A stretch of DNA of 29,318 nt from JBIQLO01 sp044464175 (GTDB lineage Bacteria > Planctomycetota > Phycisphaerae > Tepidisphaerales > Tepidisphaeraceae). Where the stretch lies: contig JBIQLO010000025.1 in NCBI GenBank assembly GCA_044464175.1, forward strand, positions 1 through 29,318, read 5' to 3'. Positions within the stretch are counted from its first letter, which is position 1. Each line of letters starts with the position of its first letter. Positions 21,567 to 29,101 of the stretch are shown here, one piece after another. A program made the position numbers and the translations under genes. The notes below the pieces were generated by a model that was given only the letters and a program-made list of their open reading frames with translations, was not told the DNA's origin and made no database searches.

Positions 21567-24482
21567 CTATTCACCCCCAACCGTATGCCGCACCCGCAGA
21601 CTCTTGATCTGTCCCTTGAACCAGTCCTTCCCGAATCCCCCCACCACCGACGCCGTGTCATACATCCCCGGCCCTCCCATTGGCAGTGCCTTGCCCGCCT
21701 TGCCGTTGACCTCGAAAATGAGGTTCTTCTGATCCGAACGGATCGTCAGATGCGACCACTGCCCCGCCGGCAGCGACAGTCCCGAATCCTGCTTCGAGCG
21801 GGAAACCTCCTCCCCCAGGAAATCGGCCTTCAGCGCCCCATCTTCCATATACACCGTCACCGAGCCGGGATAGTACGACCGCTTGGCGATGATCACCTGC
21901 CGCCCGCTCGTCGACTCCGGCTTCAGGTCCATGTCGATCGTGAATCCCGCCCGGCGCGGAATCACGCTCTGCGGCAACGAAACATACGTCCCCTTCCCGT
22001 CAAACTGCAGCGCGTAGCTCCCATCCTCCAGCTTCACCCAGTCCGGCGCGGTCTTGGGCGCATCGGCCGGATGCTTCCCGCCGATGAACGGCGTCGAATC
22101 CCCCGCGCTTCCGCCCCCCCGCCCCGTCACCTGCGCGAAATACCCGCCCAGAATCCCCCAATATCCCCGCCCCGCCGTGCACACCAGCGCTGAGCCGTGC
22201 GATGGATCGAACTCATAGCGGATGTCCGGCACCCGGTCCGCCGGCACATTCACCTGGACCGCCTTCTCGGCCGTGTCCGAATAGACAGTCACCCGCGCGT
22301 TCCCCGCCTGTTTCCCCTCCAGCGCCACCGGCCGGCTGCGATACTCATGCCCCGACTTACTGATCGCCTGCAAATGCAGCACCGACCAGGGAAAATCCGG
22401 CATCACCGGCACGTCGAATGACACCTTGTTCCCGTTCACGTTCAGCGGCATGTGATCCTGGCTCACGTACCGGCTCAGCACCAGGTTGAACCCCTTGGGC
22501 CCGGGAATCCCGTAAACCGTCTTGGCCACCAGGTCCTTCACCCGCACCGTCCCCTTGTACAGCCCCGGCAGATCAATCGCCAACGCCGCCTGGTCGATCC
22601 GGTCCCGGGGAATCGCCACCATCGCCCGGCTCCACCACATGCTCGCCACGGCGTTCTTGAACGTCAGCGTCTGCCCCTCCACTGCCACCGGCCCGGAGTC
22701 CGCATCGTCGTCCCCCGGAACCATCCATTTCCCCGTCGCCTCCTTCAGCCCGACCGTCCCGCTGAATTTCAGCCCCGTGCCCCGCCCCCCGAACGCCTTC
22801 CAGCTCAGCCGGACGATGATCTGGTCGGCGCTCTCCCGCCACTGGTCGTCGGCCGAATAGCTGTAGACCACATCGTCATCGCTCAGCACCTCGACATACC
22901 GCAGCGGCTCGGGCGCTTCAAACGTCCCCTTGGCCATCCGCGTCCCATCCTCCTGCGCCGCCCCCACCTCGAACGTCGCCTTCTCCGGCTTGATCAAATC
23001 CCGCAGCGGCTGCTTTACAAACTGATAATCCCACGTCGAGGTCGCCCGCAGGTCGATATAGTGCAGCCCATCCTCAACCTGGATCGTCCTGCCCCCCGAT
23101 TCAATCTCCAGCTTCGGCCGCAGAATGTGAACCGCCGCCAGCTGCTCGCTGGGCAGCGTGATCGTCCGATCCGCCATCTGATCGCGCGCAAGCGTCTGCG
23201 CCGGCGCGCTGTAGACCGTCTTGCCCTTCCCATCCTCCAGCGTCACCCGCACCGTATACGTACCCCCCTCGGCCGAGTCCGGAATGTTCAACAGCTCGAT
23301 CTCCAGCTTCTCCCCCAGCGTCAGCATCTTGCGATAGCTGACCACCAGGTTCGGCACGCTGGTGTCATCCCCCTCCATCGGCGTCAACTTCTGCCCCCGC
23401 AGCTTGGCCGTGTAATAGCGCATGATGCGCATCGACGAGAGCCCGTCATACACCGTCGGCCGCAGGCTCGTGTTCTCATTCTGCTCATCCCACTCCGGAA
23501 TCACGATCACATCCGGATTCGCCTTCATCGCCGCCTCAAACGAATGTCGCAGCGTCTTGGTCGCGTCCGCACTCAGCGTGTACCCGAATCGCGTGTTATT
23601 CTCATGCCCCTTCACCGCCGACAACGCGAAATACTTCCCCTTGAACTGCGGCTCCGACATCACGCTCTTCATCAGCCGGATCAGAAAATTGGTGTAAAAT
23701 TCCTCATTGAACGTGTGTCCCTTCCTGATCATCGCCGCCCCGGCGAAATACAGCCCGTCCGTCGCCCGCGCATAGCCGCGCAGGTACTCCTTGGCCTCCT
23801 CCACCTGCTTGGGCGTGATCCGGTTCTCCTCATACAGCCGCTGCCAGGTGCTCCAGCCGATGTCATTGAACACCGCCATGTCCGGCAGGAAAATAAAGTG
23901 ATCGCCGTATTCCTTCCGTAGCTCCCCCATCAGTTTCGCCCAGTATTCCGGCGGCTGGCTGTACGCCCGGTACGACGTGATCACCAGCTTCCCGCCGATC
24001 TTGAACGACCCCGGCGTCGCCAGCGCCATCTTCACCACCTCTGCCTTCGACGGCGTGCCGTTGCGGGCAGTGAACTCGCTGAGCAACTGGAACTCCGGCA
24101 TCGCGCTCTGCCGCGTCAGGTCATACAACTGCGTCCGCCGCGTCGTCTCCGGAAAGAACGCAAACCCATCCAGCCCATACCGCAGCACCGTCTTCTGCAT
24201 GAACGCGAACGCCGGAAGGCTCATCAGCAGTTCCCGCGGCTTGTCCGCATCCAGGCTCGGGTCCACGAACAGCGGCCGGTCGATCCACTTGTGCAGATAC
24301 CCCGTGCTCCCCAGGCTCGAATGCGCCTGCGTCCGCACAAACACATGCGTCCGATCCGTCAGCCGCTGCCGCTGCGCATCGGGCGCCAGCTTCTCCATCT
24401 GCTGCGCATCCCCCCGCGCCACTCCGCCCATCCAGAAGCCCCCAACCAGCACCGCAACCCACGCCATCAGCCGCTTGTTCAT
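21567..24482 (-). CDS. Secreted GH71/GH99-like glycoside hydrolase with LamG tail
   Basis: This 971-residue protein begins with a signal peptide (MNKRLMAWVAVLVGGFWMGG, cleavage near VARG). Residues about 45-370 look like a GH71/GH99-type TIM barrel: THVFVRTQAHSS, RYGLDGFAFFPE, then a segment on extending a single mandatory substrate-strand (FKIGGKLVITSYRAY...EYWAKLMGELR) and PDVIVIPEWDE. GH71 enzymes are endo-alpha-1,3-glucanases, and GH99 contains endo-alpha-mannosidases. A middle region of about 400 residues is beta-rich and not recognised. Residues about 800-967 are a LamG/concanavalin A-like domain (YALQFDGKGTYVSLP, AGFTIDMDLKP, WSHLTI). The weak site AAGGG lies before the ATG. It follows the prepilin-like gene by 81 bp and precedes the GH123-like gene by 85 bp. 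Glycan hydrolysis is likely; the family and substrate are uncertain. Confidence 0.68.
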   Translation of the reverse strand: MNKRLMAWVAVLVGGFWMGGVARGDAQQMEKLAPDAQRQRLTDRTHVFVRTQAHSSLGSTGYLHKWIDRPLFVDPSLDADKPRELLMSLPAFAFMQKTVLRYGLDGFAFFPETTRRTQLYDLTRQSAMPEFQLLSEFTARNGTPSKAEVVKMALATPGSFKIGGKLVITSYRAYSQPPEYWAKLMGELRKEYGDHFIFLPDMAVFNDIGWSTWQRLYEENRITPKQVEEAKEYLRGYARATDGLYFAGAAMIRKGHTFNEEFYTNFLIRLMKSVMSEPQFKGKYFALSAVKGHENNTRFGYTLSADATKTLRHSFEAAMKANPDVIVIPEWDEQNENTSLRPTVYDGLSSMRIMRYYTAKLRGQKLTPMEGDDTSVPNLVVSYRKMLTLGEKLEIELLNIPDSAEGGTYTVRVTLEDGKGKTVYSAPAQTLARDQMADRTITLPSEQLAAVHILRPKLEIESGGRTIQVEDGLHYIDLRATSTWDYQFVKQPLRDLIKPEKATFEVGAAQEDGTRMAKGTFEAPEPLRYVEVLSDDDVVYSYSADDQWRESADQIIVRLSWKAFGGRGTGLKFSGTVGLKEATGKWMVPGDDDADSGPVAVEGQTLTFKNAVASMWWSRAMVAIPRDRIDQAALAIDLPGLYKGTVRVKDLVAKTVYGIPGPKGFNLVLSRYVSQDHMPLNVNGNKVSFDVPVMPDFPWSVLHLQAISKSGHEYRSRPVALEGKQAGNARVTVYSDTAEKAVQVNVPADRVPDIRYEFDPSHGSALVCTAGRGYWGILGGYFAQVTGRGGGSAGDSTPFIGGKHPADAPKTAPDWVKLEDGSYALQFDGKGTYVSLPQSVIPRRAGFTIDMDLKPESTSGRQVIIAKRSYYPGSVTVYMEDGALKADFLGEEVSRSKQDSGLSLPAGQWSHLTIRSDQKNLIFEVNGKAGKALPMGGPGMYDTASVVGGFGKDWFKGQIKSLRVRHTVGGE

Positions 24483-24500
24483 GAAATTGCCCTTTGCAAC

Positions 24501-24519
24501 GTCCGCATCCCGTGCGGAC
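24501..24519. other. Hairpin upstream of the GH71-like gene
   Basis: GTCCGCA (24501-24507) and TGCGGAC (24513-24519) form a 7-bp stem with a 5-nt loop, in the gap between the prepilin-like stop and the GH71-like start. In the mRNA it would sit about 20 nt before the start codon, where it could act in mRNA processing or partial attenuation within the operon. Confidence 0.45.
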
Positions 24520-24563
24520 CATCCGTCTGTCCCTCAGTTGCCCAACGCCGCCCCGCCCCGCGA

Positions 24564-25400
24564 TCACGGGGCGTCAAACGGCACATGCGTCAGCCGCGCC
24601 TTGTCATCCCGGACCACCGCCCAGAGATTCTGCGGCTTGAGCGTCGCCATGTAGTTCATCCGCTCCACGTGCCCATCCACAAACGCCCAGTTGTTCACCC
24701 CGCGATTGCCGGTGCGCATGTGATACCCCTGCATCCCCAGGTCCGTCGCCATCGTGCCGAACTGCTGGGTGTAGCCATGGGTCGTGCCGGCGGTGCCGCG
24801 CGGAACTTTCGCCGACGGGCTGAAAAAGCCAAACGCGCTGCCGAGATGCGCTTCCACAATCAGAATCGTCGTCGTCGGCATCGGAATCTGCGACACCTTC
24901 TTCGTTCCGGCCCGCACGTCCCCCGGGCCGAACACGCTGGTCAGGCCGTCCTGGCTATAGAAATCAGAGACATACCCGTTCCACGCATAACTGAGCCGTC
25001 CCCCCTTGAAGCGCGTCCGGATCAGCGGGTTCGCGTCGATCGCCGTCGTGAACGGATCCGACGGGCAGACAAACACGCTCTTGTCATACCAGGGGTTCTT
25101 TGCATTGTCCGTGAACTTGGGCACGAATTTCAGCCCCAGGTACGGCGCCAGCAGCCCGAACCCCGACTGCCGGTCATAAGCGCTCGAATCCCATTCCGAG
25201 GCGTACGGAAACCACCCCTTGTTGTCCTGCGTGTACATGTACGCCGCCTGCGCGATCTGCCGCATGTTCGAGGCGCAAGCCGTCGCGTTGGCCGCCTCCC
25301 GCGCCTTGTTCAACGCCGGCAACAACATTGCGATCAGGACCGCTATGATCCCGATGACGACCAGCAACTCCACCAGCGTAAAAGCCTTTGTCTGTTTCAT
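24564..25400 (-). CDS. Prepilin-type (pseudopilin-like) secreted protein
   Basis: This 278-residue protein starts with a class III prepilin signal, MKQTKAFTLVELL, followed by a hydrophobic helix (VVIGIIAVLIAMLLPALNKA). The prepilin peptidase would cut before Phe7, leaving Glu at position +5; Ala stands at -1 where Gly is more common. The C-terminus (NRGVNNWAFVDGHVERM) matches the H-X9-DG region of planctomycete and Lentisphaerae prepilin-type proteins, which are often present in many copies per genome. GGAGGT lies 6 bp before the ATG, the best ribosome site in this region. It is 25 bp downstream of the LacI gene and upstream of two secreted hydrolases, so it probably helps in binding or handling a polysaccharide at the cell surface. 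That role is inferred. Confidence 0.88.
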   Translation of the reverse strand: MKQTKAFTLVELLVVIGIIAVLIAMLLPALNKAREAANATACASNMRQIAQAAYMYTQDNKGWFPYASEWDSSAYDRQSGFGLLAPYLGLKFVPKFTDNAKNPWYDKSVFVCPSDPFTTAIDANPLIRTRFKGGRLSYAWNGYVSDFYSQDGLTSVFGPGDVRAGTKKVSQIPMPTTTILIVEAHLGSAFGFFSPSAKVPRGTAGTTHGYTQQFGTMATDLGMQGYHMRTGNRGVNNWAFVDGHVERMNYMATLKPQNLWAVVRDDKARLTHVPFDAP

Positions 25401-25425
25401 GGCCGCACCTCCAAAAAACCCCGAT

Positions 25426-26502
25426 TCAAACTGCTTCGTTCCCAATCCTTGATTCTCCCGCCCCGCCCGCCGATTCCCGCCACACAAACCGCATCCCCAC
25501 CATCCGCCGCCGCCCCGGCCCCTCCGGCGCCTCCAGCCGCTCCAGCAGCAACTCCCGCAACGCCCCGATCATCCGGTCCTGATTCCGGTCAATACTCGCC
25601 AGTCTCGGCCGCCACAGCGCACCCGTTGGCAGGTTGTTCCATCCGATCACCGCCACATCCGCCGGCACACTTACCCCCCGGTCCCCCAGAAACCGCATCG
25701 CCGTCATGGCCCCCTGGTCCGTCCCGCACAAAATCGCATCCACATCCACACCCGCCTTAAACCGTTCGGCGAACGTCCGCTCATATGCCGCCACCAGCCG
25801 CGGATGCAGCGTCGGCTTGTCAAACGCCCCGCCCCCCTCCTCTCGATAGCTCGGCTCTCGCAGCGTGATCACCCGCCCCCCATCCAGCCCATGCTTCCGG
25901 CAGCAGGCCTGAAAATGGTCGATCTTGTGCTGCTGCGACTCATGGGATGAAAGCACAATCGCCGGCCGCTTCCGCCCCGTCGCCGCCAGATGCTCCACCA
26001 CCTGCCCAATCGCCCCCAGCCGCTCGTGCACCACCAGGTCCCCGGCAAAGTCCGCCACCGCCCGGTCGCTCACCGCCACCACCGCCGGCAGCCTCTTCAA
26101 TTCCTCCCGCAGTGACTCCAGAATCCCCCCCACGCACCAAAGCAGCAGCGCATCGACCCGCCTCCCGGCCAATTCACGCACCGTCCACCGCAGCCGATCC
26201 GGATCGTTGGGATATTCCGACTGATAAATGGCATACCCCCGCTCCTGTGCCCCCTCCAACACCGCCATCGCGATATCCACATCCCCCGTCACCCCCCGAA
26301 GCGGCCAGATCGCCCCCACCGTCATGCTCTTGCCGCGCCGCAGCGCCTGCCCCAGGTAGTTGGGCCGATACCCCAGCCGCTCCGCCGCCCGCACCACCCG
26401 GCGCCGTGCCCCCTCGCTATACCCCGCCTTGCCACGCAGCACCTCCGACACCGTCGTCCGTGCCAGCCCCGTCTCCCGCGAGATGTCCGTCAACGTGGCC
26501 AT
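25426..26502 (-). CDS. LacI-family transcriptional regulator
   Basis: This 358-residue protein has an N-terminal LacI-type helix-turn-helix (TLTDISRETGLARTTVSEVL, residues 3-22) and the hinge region RLGYRPNYLGQALRRGKS. A periplasmic-binding-protein-like effector domain follows (VGAIWPL, DAILCGTDQGAMTAMRFLGDRGVSVPADVAVIGWNN). It is full length for the family. The ATG at 26502 starts the protein directly at the usual N-terminus; an upstream TTG in frame at 26532 lies within the promoter and is rejected. No Shine-Dalgarno precedes the ATG. The gene heads a minus-strand series with the prepilin-like and two hydrolase genes and is probably their repressor, released by a sugar effector that the sequence does not identify. 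Confidence 0.92.
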   Translation of the reverse strand: MATLTDISRETGLARTTVSEVLRGKAGYSEGARRRVVRAAERLGYRPNYLGQALRRGKSMTVGAIWPLRGVTGDVDIAMAVLEGAQERGYAIYQSEYPNDPDRLRWTVRELAGRRVDALLLWCVGGILESLREELKRLPAVVAVSDRAVADFAGDLVVHERLGAIGQVVEHLAATGRKRPAIVLSSHESQQHKIDHFQACCRKHGLDGGRVITLREPSYREEGGGAFDKPTLHPRLVAAYERTFAERFKAGVDVDAILCGTDQGAMTAMRFLGDRGVSVPADVAVIGWNNLPTGALWRPRLASIDRNQDRMIGALRELLLERLEAPEGPGRRRMVGMRFVWRESAGGAGESRIGNEAV

Positions 26503-26504
26503 TC

Positions 26505-26519
26505 GTATCGTTACGATAC
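26505..26519. promoter_or_regulatory. Putative LacI-family operator
   Basis: GTATCGT and ACGATAC are perfect 7-bp arms around one central base, a 15-bp palindrome that lies 2 bp upstream of the LacI start codon and covers the -10 element of its promoter. Many LacI-family regulators bind such palindromes and repress their own gene. I found no second copy in the window. Confidence 0.7.
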
Positions 26520-26542
26520 CTACGTCGAACAAAATTTGTCAA
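26513..26542 (-). promoter_or_regulatory. Promoter of the LacI operon
   Basis: On the minus strand a consensus TTGACA (26537-26542) is followed after 18 bp by TATCGT (26513-26518). A start site about 7 bp further would fall at about 26504-26507, leaving an mRNA leader of only about 2-5 nt before the ATG at 26502. Together with the absence of a Shine-Dalgarno sequence this suggests leaderless translation of the regulator. Confidence 0.6.
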
Positions 26543-26549
26543 TAAAAAT

Positions 26550-26601
26550 CCGGAGCCGTTCACCCCCTCCGGCGGAAGCCAGGGCAGGCCTCCAGCCTGC
26601 C
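26550..26601. repeat. Intergenic REP-like hairpins
   Basis: CCGGAG (26550-26555) pairs with CTCCGG (26567-26572), and GGCAGGC (26583-26589) pairs with GCCTGCC (26595-26601). Both lie in the 117-bp gap between the phosphoesterase fusion and the LacI promoter. They could end the upstream transcript. Confidence 0.5.
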
Positions 26602-26619
26602 ACTCCCCTCCCCCTTTTA

Positions 26620-27954
26620 TTAGTGTTTTGCGCCCAGAATCCGCCCCACCGCCCCTGCCAGATCCTCCTCCACCACCACCCCTTCCGGCCAATCCCCCCG
26701 CGCTTCGGTCTTTTGCCCATCCCCCGTCCGCACCAGCACCGGCCGAACCCCCGCCGCCACCGCCGTCTGCAGGTCCGTCACCCGGTCCCCCACCATCCAG
26801 CCCCCTTCCAGCGTCAGGTTCAATTCCTCCACCGCCCGGTGCAGCAGCGCCGGCTGCGGCTTGCACAGCGCCTTGTCCCGGTACCGCTCCAGAATCGCCT
26901 TCTCCCCCGCCGCCGTGCTGAAATAAATCCCATCCACCTCCGCCCCCTCCTCGGCCAGCAGGCGCATCATCTTGTCATGCACCCCGATCACCACCCCCTC
27001 GGTCACATACCCGCACCCCACCGCCGACTGCGCTGTGATCACCACCACCGCATACCCCGCCGCGTTCAAACGCGCAATCGCCCGCCCCGACCCCGGAATC
27101 AGCCGCATCGCCTCCGCCCCCGTCCGGTAGCTGGGCAGATCGTTGATCACCCCATCCCGGTCCAGAAACACCACCGGCCGCTTGGGCCCCCGCTCTTTCT
27201 CCAGCACATGCTCCTGCATGAGTACCCCCCCCGCCCCCAGTTCGTACATTCGCCACGGAAACGGCCACTGGCAAAACGCCGGTCCCACCGCAAACGTGGC
27301 GTTCCCCTCCCGCATCAGCGGCGTCCCCCGGTGGTAGTGCCCGCTGAGGCACAGCCGCACCGGCCCCGCCCCCACCCGCCGCGTCAATTCCTGCCCCTCG
27401 GCATAGGTGTGCGGGTACCCCTGGTTCAGTTCCGGCGTCAGCACATAATGCTGCAGATGCACCTGTGGCGGCGACTGCTCGTCGGCCAACACCGCATCAA
27501 ACCGCCGCCGTTCCTCCAGAAATCGCCGGGCGATATGGCACTCATGCTCCTCATCGCAGAATCGCACGATCCGGTGCCCCCGCAGATCAAATACATCCTC
27601 CCCCCGCCCGAATACCTGCCACATCAGCTCCGGCAGGTCATGGTTCCCCGGCAGCACCACATACCGCATTCCCGACCCGTCCAGCAGTTCCTTCACCAGC
27701 CGGTAATCCGCCTCCGCCGTCGCCATCCAAGGCGCGGGGTCATCCCACACAAACCCCCGCCCCGGCCGCATCACCCATCCCGGCATGTCCAGCAAATCCC
27801 CCGTCACCGCCACCAGGTCCGCCCCCTGCCGCTTCGCCTCCGCCAGCGCCTGGGCAAACCGCCGCGGCATCTCCCGCGACCGCCGCGCATTCACCCCAGC
27901 CGTCCCCGGCTGGTGGTGCCGTAAATGCAAGTCCGTAATTTGGGCAATACGCAT
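26620..27954 (-). CDS. Metallophosphoesterase / GmhB-like HAD phosphatase fusion
   Basis: This 444-residue protein fuses two phosphatases. Residues 1 to about 260 are a calcineurin-like metallophosphoesterase with MRIAQITDLHL, VTGDLLD, LPGNHDLP and SGHYHRGTP supplying the metal ligands; such domains hydrolyse phosphodiesters or monoesters. Residues about 270-444 are a HAD-IIIA phosphatase of the GmhB/HisB-N type: VVFLDRDGVIND (nucleophile Asp), VVVITAQSAVGCG, LCKPQPALL and WMVGDRVTDLQTA. E. coli GmhB removes the C7 phosphate of D-glycero-beta-D-manno-heptose 1,7-bisphosphate and has a Cys/His zinc loop before the conserved Lys. Here that loop reads STAAGEKAILERYRDKALC, with a single Cys, so zinc binding is probably lost. 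The start is fixed by the family N-terminus; no Shine-Dalgarno is visible, and a 29-bp inverted repeat lies just upstream. Confidence 0.88.
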   Translation of the reverse strand: MRIAQITDLHLRHHQPGTAGVNARRSREMPRRFAQALAEAKRQGADLVAVTGDLLDMPGWVMRPGRGFVWDDPAPWMATAEADYRLVKELLDGSGMRYVVLPGNHDLPELMWQVFGRGEDVFDLRGHRIVRFCDEEHECHIARRFLEERRRFDAVLADEQSPPQVHLQHYVLTPELNQGYPHTYAEGQELTRRVGAGPVRLCLSGHYHRGTPLMREGNATFAVGPAFCQWPFPWRMYELGAGGVLMQEHVLEKERGPKRPVVFLDRDGVINDLPSYRTGAEAMRLIPGSGRAIARLNAAGYAVVVITAQSAVGCGYVTEGVVIGVHDKMMRLLAEEGAEVDGIYFSTAAGEKAILERYRDKALCKPQPALLHRAVEELNLTLEGGWMVGDRVTDLQTAVAAGVRPVLVRTGDGQKTEARGDWPEGVVVEEDLAGAVGRILGAKH

Positions 27955-27962
27955 GGAAGGGA

Positions 27963-28030
27963 ATTTTGGATTTTGGATTGCGGATTTTGGATTTGGAGCC
28001 CTCCAAAATCCGCAATCCAAAATCCAAAAT
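27963..28030. repeat. 29-bp perfect inverted repeat
   Basis: Arms at 27963-27991 and 28002-28030 are exact reverse complements with a 10-nt loop. The arms are built of short GGATTTT/GGATTGC units. The element ends 9 bp before the start codon of the phosphoesterase fusion, so it would form a long hairpin in its 5' leader. I recall similar ATTTTGGATTT repeats as dispersed elements in planctomycetes and cyanobacteria. Confidence 0.85.
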
Positions 28031-28067
28031 GAGGTTGCTCAGGCCAAAACGATCATCTTTTTCCCCC

Positions 28068-28724
28068 TCACGCTGCCATCGACGGCCGATACGCCCCCTG
28101 CAGCGCCGATTTGGTGTTCGTGAAGACCACCGTCTCCCACAGGTCAATGCTCTCCAGCTTGTACCGATAGTCGATCTCCACCCCCGTCCCCTTCACCAGG
28201 TCCTGCAGCACCAGGTCGCTCCGCCACCCCATCCGCGTGCAGATCGGGCACAGCCATTTCTCGAACAGCGCGATGAACCGGTTGGTGGACTGGAAGTGGT
28301 TGAGCATGATGATCCGCGCCCCCGGCTTGGCCACCCGCTGCGCCTCCCGCACCACCTGGCACGGGTCGCTCACCACGCTGATGACGTGGCTGATGAATAC
28401 GTGATCGAAGCTGTCATCGGCGAACGGCAGCCGCAGCGCATCGGCCTGGAACACCGTTGCCCGCTTCAGCCCCCGCTCCCGGATTTTCTTCCGCGCCTCG
28501 CGCAGCATCCCGCTGGACAGGTCGATCCCGATGATCCGCCCCGTCGGCGGATAAAAATTCAGGGAAGCGCCCGTCCCGATCCCCAGGTCCAGCACCCGGT
28601 GCTCCTCCCGGATGTCCATGTGCGAGATGGCCCGCTCGATCCGCCGTTTCACCAGCTTCCCGAACGTCACGTCATAAAACATCGATTGAATGTCGTATAT
28701 CTTCTTGGTGCTGGCTTCCTGCAT
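28068..28724 (-). CDS. Class I SAM methyltransferase, PmtA/UbiE-like
   Basis: This 218-residue methyltransferase shows motif I VLDLGIGTGASLNFY, GIDLSSGMLREARKK (ribose-binding Asp) and ADALRLPFADDSFDHVF. The N-terminus IYDIQSMFYDVTFGKLVKRR and the order GIGTG-x-SL-x2-YP resemble Rhodobacter-type PmtA, which methylates phosphatidylethanolamine, and more loosely UbiE quinone methyltransferases. It is cytosolic or membrane-associated. The start at 28724 gives a typical family N-terminus, but the ribosome site is weak. It lies 113 bp upstream of the phosphoesterase fusion, with the long inverted repeat between. The lipid substrate is inferred from similarity only. Confidence 0.82.
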   Translation of the reverse strand: MQEASTKKIYDIQSMFYDVTFGKLVKRRIERAISHMDIREEHRVLDLGIGTGASLNFYPPTGRIIGIDLSSGMLREARKKIRERGLKRATVFQADALRLPFADDSFDHVFISHVISVVSDPCQVVREAQRVAKPGARIIMLNHFQSTNRFIALFEKWLCPICTRMGWRSDLVLQDLVKGTGVEIDYRYKLESIDLWETVVFTNTKSALQGAYRPSMAA

Positions 28725-28824
28725 TGGCGAATGACCCTTTCCACCCGTGATCCATCAGGGCAATTTCGTCAAATTACCAAACCCGCCCCCAAAAGCCAAG
28801 CGAATTTCCCACCTCTCCCGGATC

Positions 28825-28865
28825 GGGTGCCACGACGTCAGCGTACGCGCTGACTCGTGCCCAGG
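28825..28865. repeat. 41-bp repeat, copy 1
   Basis: This copy is identical over 41 bp to 29020-29060. The core is GTCAGCG-TACG-CGCTGAC; outside it CACGA pairs with TCGTG, giving a 12-bp stem with one bulged base. It is a REP-type element. Confidence 0.85.
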
Positions 28866-28888
28866 CGTCCCCCTTCGCTGATCCGTAG

Positions 28889-28905
28889 GGTCCGCCTCGC
28901 GGACC
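28889..28905. repeat. GGTCCGC hairpin
   Basis: GGTCCGC and GCGGACC form a perfect 7-bp stem with a 3-nt loop. It is another REP-like palindrome in the repeat-rich region. Confidence 0.5.
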
Positions 28906-28962
28906 ACGTCGCCCAACAACCGCCCGACCGTCAAACGGCTCCAAAACAGACAAACCCCACCA

Positions 28963-28982
28963 AATGTTCCGCGCGGAACATT
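28963..28982. promoter_or_regulatory. 20-bp perfect palindrome, parS-like
   Basis: AATGTTCCGCGCGGAACATT is its own reverse complement. The inner 16 bp TGTTCCGCGCGGAACA differ from the ParB site form TGTTCCACGTGGAACA only at two symmetric central positions. It may be a parS variant or an operator for another dimeric regulator. No parA or parB is visible in the window. Confidence 0.4.
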
Positions 28983-29019
28983 GTCTCTCACGCTGCGCAG
29001 CCCGTCACAAGACCCCGCA

Positions 29020-29060
29020 GGGTGCCACGACGTCAGCGTACGCGCTGACTCGTGCCCAGG
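29020..29060. repeat. 41-bp repeat, copy 2
   Basis: This is an exact copy of 28825-28865 in the same orientation, 195 bp further on, with the same 12-bp bulged stem and TACG loop. Confidence 0.85.
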
Positions 29061-29101
29061 TGACCTCCCTTCCCGACCTGCCGGCACTCTTCCCCGACCC
29101 C

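Noticed and set aside
26503..26532. An upstream TTG start for the LacI regulator
   Set aside because: It would place the start inside the promoter spacer and add ten residues before the normal LacI-family N-terminus.
28963..28982. Reading the 20-bp palindrome as a LexA box
   Set aside because: LexA sites of the TGTTC-N4-GAACA type need a 4-bp centre; here the spacing between TGTTC and GAACA is 6 bp.
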